Shown here: one piece after another, positions 7,271 to 15,300 of the stretch | Layout of the letters: each line of letters begins with the position of its first letter | Numbering within the stretch: the stretch's first letter is position 1 | Virus record (IMG/VR): IMGVR_UViG_3300021197_001639 | Coordinates: 1 to 44,403 of that record | DNA: 44,403 nucleotides | Source of the DNA: a virus | Direction: 5' to 3' (one strand) | Made by a program: the position numbers and the translations under genes | Notes under the pieces: model-generated | Told to the model about the DNA's origin: nothing | The model's input: the letters and a program-made list of their open reading frames with translations, nothing else | Database searches by the model: none

Positions 7271-8479
7271 ATGAAAAAGAAAATTTTTGTAAGAGCACCT
7301 GCATTGAGTGCTACTGGATATGGAGAACAGTCTAGATTTGCTCTCCGAGCATTGAGATCACGAGAAGATCTCTTTGATGTCTACATTCAACCAATCCCAT
7401 GGGGAAAGTCGGGTTGGATTTGGCAAGAAAACGAAGAACGTGAATGGATCGATGCTCGCATTGCCGAGACTCAAATCCTGTTGCAGCAAAAGAAGCTACA
7501 ACCAGACATGTCCCTTCAGATCACAATTCCGAATGAGTTCCAAAGAATGTGCCCGATCAATATCGGATACACAGCCGGAATAGAAACAGATCGAGTATCG
7601 GGAGAATGGTTGCAAAAAGGAAATGAGATGGACAAAATTATCGTCGTGTCTAATCACGGTAAGTCCTCTTACGAAGGAACAACTGCTACATTGCAAGATG
7701 GTTCAGAGTATCGCCTTGAAACACCAATTGAAGTTGTTCATGAAACAACACCTTTGGCGGAAGCGGAAGAAATTCCGGGATTCAACCCTCGACATGATTT
7801 CAACTTCCTCGTTGTATCTCAGTTCGGCCCTCGGAAGAACTTCGAGAACACAATCAAATGGTTTGTAGAAAAATTTAAAGATCAAGAAGTCGGTCTTGTT
7901 TTGAAGACATGTTTCAAGGGCGGATCAACTATTGATCTAGAGCACACTGAGGGGCGCTTAAATGGCGTTCTACGCTTTTATCCTGATCGTAAGTGTTCTG
8001 TGTCTCTGCTTCACGGAGATCTCTCTGAGGGGCAAATGAGAGCCCTCTATGAGCATGATAAGGTCAAGTGTCTTGTTAACATTGCACATGGTGAAGGATT
8101 CGGCCTTCCATTGCTTGAGGCATCCCGATGTGCACTTCCAATTATTACAGTGCCTTGGTCTGGTCAAATGGACTTTTTGCGCCACGACGATGTAAATTAT
8201 TTTGCTGCTGTTGATTACAAACTTGGTCACGTACATGCAGATGCAATATGGCCCAGCGTCGTAGAGAAAGATTCTCAGTGGGCTTATGCGGATGAAAACT
8301 CATTTAAGATGGCGCTACAATTAGTACACGAAAAGTGGGACAACTATAAGCAACAAGCCTCAGAACTTCAGGGAATTGTAAACACAAAGTTTAATGAAGA
8401 AGTTCTCTACGCTCAATTCTGTAACTCAATTATGGAGTTGGTATCTGAGCCTCAAACCGATGAGCAGAAACTGGCTTAG
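7271..8479 (+). CDS. GT-B glycosyltransferase (second of two)
   Basis: This 402-residue protein has the GT-B layout. The N-terminus KKKIFVRAPALSATGYGEQS carries the Gly-loop, a central VVSQFGPRKNFE segment begins the donor domain, and the E-x7-E motif GEGFGLPLLE has E275 and E283, followed by CALPIITVPWSGQ. It differs strongly from the first glycosyltransferase outside these motifs, so it is an old paralogue or an independently acquired enzyme, not a recent duplication. It starts immediately after the small beta-rich gene with a GGAG site near 7261-7264. No membrane segment is seen, so it acts in the cytoplasm. Donor and acceptor are unknown. Two different transferases in one operon suggest stepwise building of a disaccharide or two independent modifications. 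Confidence 0.9.
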   Translation: MKKKIFVRAPALSATGYGEQSRFALRALRSREDLFDVYIQPIPWGKSGWIWQENEEREWIDARIAETQILLQQKKLQPDMSLQITIPNEFQRMCPINIGYTAGIETDRVSGEWLQKGNEMDKIIVVSNHGKSSYEGTTATLQDGSEYRLETPIEVVHETTPLAEAEEIPGFNPRHDFNFLVVSQFGPRKNFENTIKWFVEKFKDQEVGLVLKTCFKGGSTIDLEHTEGRLNGVLRFYPDRKCSVSLLHGDLSEGQMRALYEHDKVKCLVNIAHGEGFGLPLLEASRCALPIITVPWSGQMDFLRHDDVNYFAAVDYKLGHVHADAIWPSVVEKDSQWAYADENSFKMALQLVHEKWDNYKQQASELQGIVNTKFNEEVLYAQFCNSIMELVSEPQTDEQKLA

Positions 8480-8480
8480 A

Positions 8481-8498
8481 AAGTTTTTTTAATAAAAG
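8481..8498 (+). promoter_or_regulatory. A/T tract resembling an UP element, upstream of P4
   Basis: T7 at 8484-8490 followed by AATAAAA sits ten bases before the -35 of P4, nearly the same spacing as at P3 (eleven). No stem precedes the T run. Confidence 0.4.
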
Positions 8499-8500
8499 AC

Positions 8501-8529
8501 TTGACGAACCATATCATTGGTGATATAAT
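8501..8529 (+). promoter_or_regulatory. Near-consensus sigma70 promoter P4, extended -10
   Basis: TTGACG at 8501-8506, a 17-bp spacer, TATAAT at 8524-8529 preceded by TGA. A perfect inverted repeat, ATATCA (8511-8516), TTGG, TGATAT (8521-8526), overlaps the spacer and the -10. It drives the operon that begins at 8557 and includes the sigma factor. Confidence 0.85.
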
Positions 8530-8556
8530 ATACATATAAGATTATAGGAGATTATT

Positions 8557-8751
8557 ATGGATCACAAATTATCAAATCAAGCTGTCGGAGCAATCATGAT
8601 GGCGCTACAAAAATCACTACTAGAACAATCAGACATCACACCGGTGTTGCAAAACTTCCGAGTCCAAGTTGATGACTCGGGCCAATTAGTTATTGTAAAC
8701 CCGCCAACTTTTGAAGTTAAAGATTCTATAAAGGTCGATAAGGATGCCTAG
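8557..8751 (+). CDS. Conserved small phage protein, 64 aa
   Basis: The protein begins with a helix, LSNQAVGAIMMALQKSLLEQ, then a short beta region rich in Val and Asp ending NPPTFEV. The same opening pattern recurs, as far as I recall, in small proteins of large phages, but no function is known to me. AGGAG at 8546-8550 supports the start. It is the first gene after P4 and its end overlaps the zinc-ribbon gene by 8 bp. There is no Cys pair, catalytic motif or membrane segment. A regulatory or assembly role is possible but not supported by any motif. Confidence 0.75.
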   Translation: MDHKLSNQAVGAIMMALQKSLLEQSDITPVLQNFRVQVDDSGQLVIVNPPTFEVKDSIKVDKDA

Positions 8752-8998
8752 ATACACTTACAAGTGTGATGATTGCCTTGAGGCATTTGATGTCGTTCAC
8801 GGAATGAACGAAGAACATTATACTTGCGGGTTTTGTCATTCAGTCAAGATTCGCAAGGTTCCTCAAATGCCTCATGTGGCTCGTAAGCAAGGCACGAAGG
8901 GTAGCAAGGTAGGCGACGAAGTAAAGCGCGCCATAGAGGAAAATAGAGAGCTTCTAAAGGAAGAACGAAAGAAACGAGTGGAGTTACCTGATGACTAG
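8744..8998 (+). CDS. FmdB-type zinc ribbon protein
   Basis: This 84-residue protein starts MPRYTYKCDDC, the standard beginning of the FmdB/CxxC_CxxC_SSSS zinc ribbon. The four ligands are C8, C11, C28 and C31. After the ribbon comes a basic tail and a charged helix of about 25 residues (VKRAIEENRELLKEERKK). FmdB-like proteins are small putative nucleic-acid-binding regulators and occur often in phages. The gene overlaps both neighbours by 8 bp, so it is translated with them in the P4 operon, upstream of the sigma factor. A role in transcription control fits the context but is inference. Confidence 0.85.
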   Translation: MPRYTYKCDDCLEAFDVVHGMNEEHYTCGFCHSVKIRKVPQMPHVARKQGTKGSKVGDEVKRAIEENRELLKEERKKRVELPDD

Positions 8999-9371
8999 TA
9001 TAATACTTGGAGCCTGTCTAGGCGTATCCATAGTGGTGAATGTAGTGTTGATTCGACTTGCGAGTTGGCAATCAAAAGATCTTGCAATCGTCTCTGATAA
9101 TGTCGGAGACCTCGTGGAGATTGTCGAAAGCTACCGAACCCATCTTAAGAAGGTTTATGAGCTTGACTCCTTCTATGGCGATGAGACTCTGAAAGGACTC
9201 ATGGACCACACAAATGCAGTTAGAGCGCTATTAGAAGAACAATATGGAGAGGTTATATCAATAACTGACCCAATTGAATACGAAACACAAGAGGAACAAA
9301 ATGCCGAGGAAGAGATCAGCCAAAAAGAAAAACATGTACTTTACGCAGGTACACGAAGACGCGATAGTTAA
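8991..9371 (+). CDS. N-terminally membrane-anchored small protein
   Basis: This 126-residue protein has one strong hydrophobic segment at residues 4-25 with very few charges before it, which fits an N-terminal membrane anchor or uncleaved signal. The rest is a helical, probably coiled, acidic domain (about 28-90) and a Glu/Gln-rich tail. No enzyme or lipobox motif is visible. The last 71 bp overlap the start of the sigma-factor gene in another frame. Spanin or lysis roles can be imagined from topology, but no lysis gene lies next to it and nothing specific supports that. Confidence 0.75.
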   Translation: MTSIILGACLGVSIVVNVVLIRLASWQSKDLAIVSDNVGDLVEIVESYRTHLKKVYELDSFYGDETLKGLMDHTNAVRALLEEQYGEVISITDPIEYETQEEQNAEEEISQKEKHVLYAGTRRRDS

Positions 9372-9993
9372 ATACTGCTCGACAGATGATATGAAAACAA
9401 AGGAGCAATTATACGGCTCTCTGATCCAACCAGCCTTTTCACAAATGGTTGATAAGATTGTTTTTACATATCGTTTTACGACCTTACCAGACATCGATGA
9501 CCTTCGAGAAGAATGCAAGGGATGGCTTGTAACCATCTTGGCGAAGTTTGACCCCAACAAAGGTCATAAGGCATTCTCGTATTTCTCAGTTGTTACAAAG
9601 AACTGGTTCATCCACAAGGTCAAGAAAAACAAGAAACGCCTCGAGAGGGAAGTATCGTATGACTCGGTCGATTATAATGTCGAGAGAGACCTTCTTGACA
9701 AAGGTGAATCATATCAAGACAAGACTATGCGTAAAGAGTTGATGAACAATTTAAAGGTTGAAATGGAATCGTGGAAACCGGACTTTCAAAAAGAGTCTGA
9801 AAAGAAAGTCTACGATGCTGTAATGATCCTCTTCGAATCTGCAGAAGACATTGAGATATTTAACAAGAAGGCTATATATCTTTACCTCCGAGAACTAACG
9901 GGCATGAATACAAAGCAAATCGTCGTCCAACTCAACAAAATGAGGTCCCGTTATAAAAACTTTAGAAAAGATTGGGACAACGGCGAAATTTAA
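9301..9993 (+). CDS. Phage sigma factor, gp55-like (late transcription)
   Basis: The ATG at 9301 with GAGG at 9291-9294 is preferred over an upstream TTG, giving 230 residues. The N-terminus is basic. A sigma70 region-2-like block follows: a helix with FSQMVDKIVFTY (46-57), DIDDL (64-68), FDPNKG (83-88) and AFSYFSVVTKNWF (91-103). This matches the order D-x-x-D-L, F-D-x-x-x-G, F-x-x-Y of region 2, including the core-binding and -10-recognition helices. Regions 3 and 4 are not evident, as in T4 gp55. T4 gp55 is about 185 aa and works with gp33 and the sliding clamp at late promoters. A C-terminal helical part (about 165-230) could hold a small extra DNA-binding helix. The protein probably directs late transcription. 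Confidence 0.8.
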   Translation: MPRKRSAKKKNMYFTQVHEDAIVKYCSTDDMKTKEQLYGSLIQPAFSQMVDKIVFTYRFTTLPDIDDLREECKGWLVTILAKFDPNKGHKAFSYFSVVTKNWFIHKVKKNKKRLEREVSYDSVDYNVERDLLDKGESYQDKTMRKELMNNLKVEMESWKPDFQKESEKKVYDAVMILFESAEDIEIFNKKAIYLYLRELTGMNTKQIVVQLNKMRSRYKNFRKDWDNGEI

Positions 9994-10012
9994 AGTAGAA
10001 CTAATTATTACC

Positions 10013-10297
10013 ATGAGCAGCAAAGATATTATAGATGAAGCAATCACAAACATCAGGGAAGATCGTGAAACCACTCGCGAACTCCTTGATGATGCGATGC
10101 GATATTTAGCCCAAGACATGTCTCGACATAGAGACATAGGTCAAACCCTTGCGAAGTACGTAGAAACGCTTCAGAGGTCAAATGAACAGCTTGTGAAGAT
10201 ATGTGGACTATTATCAAAGAATGAAAAGACTGAGGAGTTGACCGATAAAGATTTTGCTCAAATATTTGACGAAATTCAAGATTCGGAGAAGAAGTAG
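10013..10297 (+). CDS. Helical 94-aa protein following the sigma factor
   Basis: This small, almost entirely helical, charged protein contains heptad-like stretches (DRETTRELLDDAM, LAKYVETLQRSNEQLVKI). It lies 19 bp after the sigma-factor gene. Its TAG stop shares a base with the GTG of the peptidase gene. No strong Shine-Dalgarno precedes the ATG, so translation may depend on coupling with the sigma-factor gene. Its position and size invite comparison with the T4 late co-activator gp33, but I see no sequence match I would trust. It could equally be a small virion or chaperone protein for the tail module that starts next. Confidence 0.7.
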   Translation: MSSKDIIDEAITNIREDRETTRELLDDAMRYLAQDMSRHRDIGQTLAKYVETLQRSNEQLVKICGLLSKNEKTEELTDKDFAQIFDEIQDSEKK

Positions 10298-11337
10298 TGA
10301 GAAAATATGTCCCAAGGTCGATACAAAACATCCACGACAGAACCGAAGCCCGCAACGAAAGCATCACAGAAAAACTGTATACAGAAGATCTGGCTACAAC
10401 TTTCGAAGTAACCATTTACACATCTTTGAGTCCTGAGACAACAACTCCAATAATAGATTGCAATGCATCCAACAACGAATTGGGCTACCATATCTGTAGT
10501 GCTAGATCAAAAGCGGGACACCACGACAACCTAGAGTTCCCAGAGGTTGCTAAAACAAGAGACGAATATGAAAAGTTTAGAAACGCTCATTTCCAAGCAA
10601 TCATAAAAAAGTCTGATATAGAAAAAACGCCTCAACAAGGAGATGTGTGGCTTGCGACTCACAATGGCGGAAACCTCGTTACTCTTGTATCAAAACAAAG
10701 AGAAGGGACGATAGTCACCGAGTTCAAAAAAGATGGACCAGCAAGGAACGCACATGCAGCAGGCAATGAACCAGCACAATTGAATGCTGATTATTCGGAA
10801 ACATCGACAGAACAAGAAAACATGATGGATAGAAATAAAAAGTCTAGAGATATTTTAAAAGACCAGTTAAAAGGAGAGTTCGAGGCTCAAGGTATAACAT
10901 TCCATGTAACCAGTGAAGTTAGAAATGTTGACAAACAGGCGAATGTTTTGAAAAAAATGTATACAAACTCTGGTAGAGAGGAGGTCTTGAGCAAGTATGG
11001 TAGAACAGGAACTGGAAAAGAAATAGTTCAAGCAATTGAAACAGGCGACGATGTAGCTTTGAGAGTAGCTGCTCAAAAATCAACAAGACACTTAAGAGGC
11101 TTAGCCTTGGACATCAGAACGCGAAACCTAACAAACGAACAAGTCAACAAAGCGATAAATATTATCAAAGGTTTGGGCCTGCGTTATATATTAGAACAAA
11201 CGAAGACGGGATGTTGGGACAAACCAGGAACCAACGTAACAAACGTTAAGAGACTTGCATCGGCTGGCGGTGGCCCCGGCGAACCTTGTTATGCTGAACA
11301 TCTTCACGTAGATATACCGGAGGGCTACGGATCATGA
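10297..11337 (+). CDS. Virion-associated M15-type peptidoglycan peptidase
   Basis: The GTG start at 10297 has GGAG at 10285-10288. The 346-residue protein has an N-terminal region without recognised motifs (about 1-190) and a C-terminal domain with the peptidase M15/VanY signature: TRHLRGLALDI with H265 and D272, and EHLHVDI with H335 and H337. H265, D272 and H337 are the likely zinc ligands. M15 enzymes cut peptide cross-links in peptidoglycan, as D,D- or L,D-peptidases. It is the first gene of the baseplate module and overlaps the spike-like gene by ATGA. That suggests a tail-tip enzyme that opens the cell wall during infection, in the position where T4 carries lysozyme on gp5, more than a soluble endolysin, though a lysis role is not excluded. 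Confidence 0.8.
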   Translation: MRKYVPRSIQNIHDRTEARNESITEKLYTEDLATTFEVTIYTSLSPETTTPIIDCNASNNELGYHICSARSKAGHHDNLEFPEVAKTRDEYEKFRNAHFQAIIKKSDIEKTPQQGDVWLATHNGGNLVTLVSKQREGTIVTEFKKDGPARNAHAAGNEPAQLNADYSETSTEQENMMDRNKKSRDILKDQLKGEFEAQGITFHVTSEVRNVDKQANVLKKMYTNSGREEVLSKYGRTGTGKEIVQAIETGDDVALRVAAQKSTRHLRGLALDIRTRNLTNEQVNKAINIIKGLGLRYILEQTKTGCWDKPGTNVTNVKRLASAGGGPGEPCYAEHLHVDIPEGYGS

Positions 11338-12347
11338 AAAACATAAACTACAAAAGCAAAGCAGCATATAATGCGATATTTCACGTGAACCGATGCAAGA
11401 TCGAAGAGGAAATAGACCTTATGACCGAAGATAGGTTAGATGAATGTGTCGGAATATTTCTAACGAACAACGAAGAATCGATGCCGGTATTCGCACCCGT
11501 TGGTTCATGCGAGAAAGTCATCTCTAGAAAAGTATCGGAAACTGGTGACCATTCCGGCGCTAGAATTGTACTAACAAGAGATAACCATGGACACAGAGCG
11601 ACGGGTGTCGGTGGTGCTGGTGGAACTAAATGTGAGGCGATAGATATCGTTGCTGGATCGCTCTCCTGCGCAAAAGAAATTAAAAGAGGTAACACTCAAT
11701 CTAGAGCAAATTTTGCTGAAGACGGCGCTAGACTATATCTAACTGAGCGCGGAGATGTAAATGCATACTTCGCAACAGCCAAGTCAGATACTGCTGGAGT
11801 TTACGCATCCTCTAAACTTAAATCGGGTGCTGGACTAAAATCTGATCACACTTTAATCATAGGTCGAGAAAGAGTTAGAATCCTCGCTGGCGTATCAAAG
11901 TATGACGGTGGTGAGAGACTAACAACAGGAAATAAACCAGCAAAACCAATTATTGAAATAGGAGCAACATCCTCAGAAAGACACCACAAGGCAGTTCTCG
12001 GAGACAATCTGGTAGAGTACCTAAAGGAAGTTAATGATGCCGTGTCTTCTTTAAACAAAAAAATAGCATCAGTCGAAATTGATTTGTTGCGATACAAATT
12101 CGCTATGGCTAAACACGTACATGCTGGGGTCGGACAGGGAGTTATTGTAACCTTCCCAGATTTCTCATCAGCAGTCCCAGCGTTCCTAGAGTCTGTACCA
12201 GATACACTGAACAATATTACATCAACAATAGTGGATGAATACAATCAAGTTATGCTAGAACTAAAATACTTTGGTATGCCGAAGTTCGGCATTGAAGGGT
12301 CCAAAGATCACAAGATCCTCAGTTCAACAGTTTACATAGGAGAGTGA
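11334..12347 (+). CDS. Spike-like baseplate protein with beta-rich middle and HxH motif
   Basis: This 337-residue protein has a beta-rich, Gly-rich core containing DHSGARIVLTRDNHG (72-86) and a repeated strand pattern with DIVAG, YLTERGDVNAYF and IIGRERVRILAG. A helical stretch at about 225-258 leads into AKHVHAGVGQG (H261, H263). H-x-H after a trimer-forming helix is seen in phage spike proteins, where it can hold an iron ion. The family is one I associate with large-phage structural proteins, but I cannot name it. It lies between the M15 peptidase (ATGA overlap) and the giant protein. A hub or spike role is a reasonable inference. Confidence 0.75.
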   Translation: MKNINYKSKAAYNAIFHVNRCKIEEEIDLMTEDRLDECVGIFLTNNEESMPVFAPVGSCEKVISRKVSETGDHSGARIVLTRDNHGHRATGVGGAGGTKCEAIDIVAGSLSCAKEIKRGNTQSRANFAEDGARLYLTERGDVNAYFATAKSDTAGVYASSKLKSGAGLKSDHTLIIGRERVRILAGVSKYDGGERLTTGNKPAKPIIEIGATSSERHHKAVLGDNLVEYLKEVNDAVSSLNKKIASVEIDLLRYKFAMAKHVHAGVGQGVIVTFPDFSSAVPAFLESVPDTLNNITSTIVDEYNQVMLELKYFGMPKFGIEGSKDHKILSSTVYIGE

Positions 12348-12348
12348 A

Positions 12349-15300
12349 ATGTCCGAGAGCAAATTTAAACATTTACAGAAAGAAGTCTGTGATCCAGAAT
12401 TGGAGGCTCCTCCGCTAAAGAAGCTTTGTGCACCTTGTGTTCCCAACCAAAGTTATGTTGAGCCCGACTGGGAGTTCATAGAAGTAGCAGAGCCCTATCT
12501 GAATGAGAAGCAGTGCGAATATCAAATCACTGTAACTGTGAATAAATTTGGAGACTCATTTACAGCGAGAGAACTCAGAGAACTTAGAGGGAGACAAGAA
12601 AATTTCCGTTCTCGAGAAGCACTCTTGAGATCATTCGTTCATCCTGCGATAGTCCTTGTGTTAGAAGAATACGGTAAACTGGTTGCTGATCAGATAATTT
12701 GTGCGACATTTCCGAGCATCGATGGAGAACCAACAGAGATTATATCGGAACTCGACTCGTTCGAAGGAGCCTTTGTCAAGTTGCTAGAACAAGAAGTTGA
12801 CGACACAAGAGTTAGATGCGCAGACTTTGGAACATACTCCTTTCAAGAGATTGATCCATCAGAGCCATTTGACTTTCAAAGAACAATTGTTCAAATGGGA
12901 TCCAATGATGAAATACAAAATCCGTTTGCCTTAGAGCTTTATGCAAGAGTCAATGATTTTTATATTGACCCAATTGAGGATATATTGAAAGTCCACATCG
13001 GAATACCAGCATTCATTATGGATCAAGTACCAGAACTTCCTTCGAAAGAAGAGTTGGAAGAAGAAGCCCTCGCGACAAGAAAAGAAGTTGTTTTAAAAGT
13101 CGATAAGTTGTTTGGGCAAATGACAAGATTGGATTCATCCCTTAAGATCTTCGGAAAGTACCAGTCTTATTTTTACCAAACCCAAGATGGCTTTCTAAAA
13201 TTCAAAGAATCCGAGAAAAGCTTTTATGCGACAAGAATGTCTTCAAAAGTAGACCAGTTTTATTCTGACCTCAAGCAACTCGCAAAGAAGAATAAGGTGA
13301 ACATCCGATCAAACATTCCTAGCGTCATGATGTTAAATGCAGACAACATTAGAATAGAATTCAAGACTGGTCCGAACGGAAATCCATATGTAATTAAGGC
13401 AATCTATGTTTGGAAAGAAGGTTGCGAAGAAAAAAAGCTTAGAAAGGGAATCAAGAAGTTTAAGAAAATGTACGACAAGAAGCCAACGGTGATGAATTAC
13501 ATTGCTAAGTTGGACACCATCGATATGACGCTACAAGCGAGAGAGACTCCGCCATGGTTAGACTTCCTTGTGAAATATACATATCCACTTATCACTGTGG
13601 ATTACGGCTCTCTGAATATGCAATCCGTTGGAGATACCCTAGGAAAGTGCGTTGAAGAGAACGCTAGAGAATTTGGAGGAGAACTCCGAGATTACATCCT
13701 CAATGAAGCCTTGTCATTTATGGACTCTCTGTCTTTCCAGTACTCATCAGCCGCCTCTTGCGAAGAACTGTATTCAACAGAAAATCAGCCAGAAACTAAA
13801 GAGTTCGAAGAAATTGATTATGGCTTGGGAGAAGGTCGAGACGCAAGAAGGAGAACCAAGGATCGTCAAGAAGCCCAAGGATATACCGAAGAAGAATTGA
13901 GCAAAACTAAGCAAAGTCTAGAAGACTTAAGAGGACGAAAAGAAGATCAACTAAAAGCTAAAAAACAAGAACACGATATTAACAAGGCTAATTTAGATGT
14001 AATATCAAAAGACGTGGAAGCTGGAATACGAAATGAAAGTGAACTAACTGGTTTAAAATCAAAAACTATGGACTTGAAAAAACAGGTGGAACGATTGGAA
14101 CTATCTTTATCCCAGACTGAATCATCATTGTCCGAAACAAACTATAGACTTAGAGTTATCAATCAAGAAGACGGCGACAAAATTTTAAAAAGACAAGACA
14201 GGATTTCTAGAAAAGCTGCAGCGAAAAAAGCTCGCCGGACTGCGAAGGCTCACCCATATGCAAAGAAAGCTGCGAAGATAGCCATGGACGACATCAAGAA
14301 AAGCGATACGCTCTTGTCGTCTTTGATCGATTGGGAAAAATATGAAGCAGGTGGAAAGTTAACTCGAAAGAAGCTTGAAGCCAACATCGGAGATGAAGAC
14401 TTCTTAAAAGATGTTTTATCCAGATTATCAATTTGCGCAGCAAATGAACTAACTGTCAATGCGGTCCGTTGCCTGTTTTCCGGAGTAACAAAAGAAAGAG
14501 CATTCGACAAGATGTTCAGATCAGCCATGAGAGCAATGGATATGGATGTATTTGGCTTCTTTATTGGAGGATTACCACCCGATGCTCAATCCGAACTACG
14601 TCAAAAATTTGAAGCAGAGTTTGGAAACATTCCCTTACCTTGGGAAGAAGAGTATGAAAGCGGAGCCAACAAAGATAATCAGTACAAGACATACTTATCT
14701 TCAAAGAATGTTCCTGAGAAAAACACTTTGAGGCAAGAAAAGAGAGTCTTAAAGAGTCAAATTCGAGATTTAGAAAAAACTATTGGAAAAGAAGACACAA
14801 AGAAGATAGAGCAAATAAATGATTTTCTGAAATCAGACTTATCAAGAGTACCCGACATTCTAATAGAGAGTGCAAAAAAAGAACTGTCGGAAATCATCAA
14901 CGAACCAGAGTATACTCGATTGATCGAATTTACTGAAAGACTTAGAAAAGTAGAAGCTGAAATTTCAGAATTACCAACAGACATAGGTACAGCAGAGGAT
15001 CTAAAGTCTCTATCTGATGAAGAGAAAAACAAACTTATCGAAGAGCAAAAGAAAGCACAGGGAACATTTGGGACTGCACTTGGAAATATTCAAGAAGAAG
15101 TTGTTGATGCGTATATCGAATACATCTTTGACGTGATGAATATTGACCAGATCGGACAAGCCATGTCTGAGGTTCCCGGAGGAACATTGGTCTTCAACAC
15201 TCTAGATCAAATATTCAAATGCTCTTCTCAAGGATTGTTCAATCCACCAATTAAAAGTTTCTTGTCTTCTTTCGCTTTAGATGTTTGTGGCCCAGATCGA

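Noticed and set aside
9274-9300. TTG start nine codons before the sigma-factor ATG
   Set aside because: GAGG lies at the right distance from the ATG at 9301, while the TTG has no good ribosome site.
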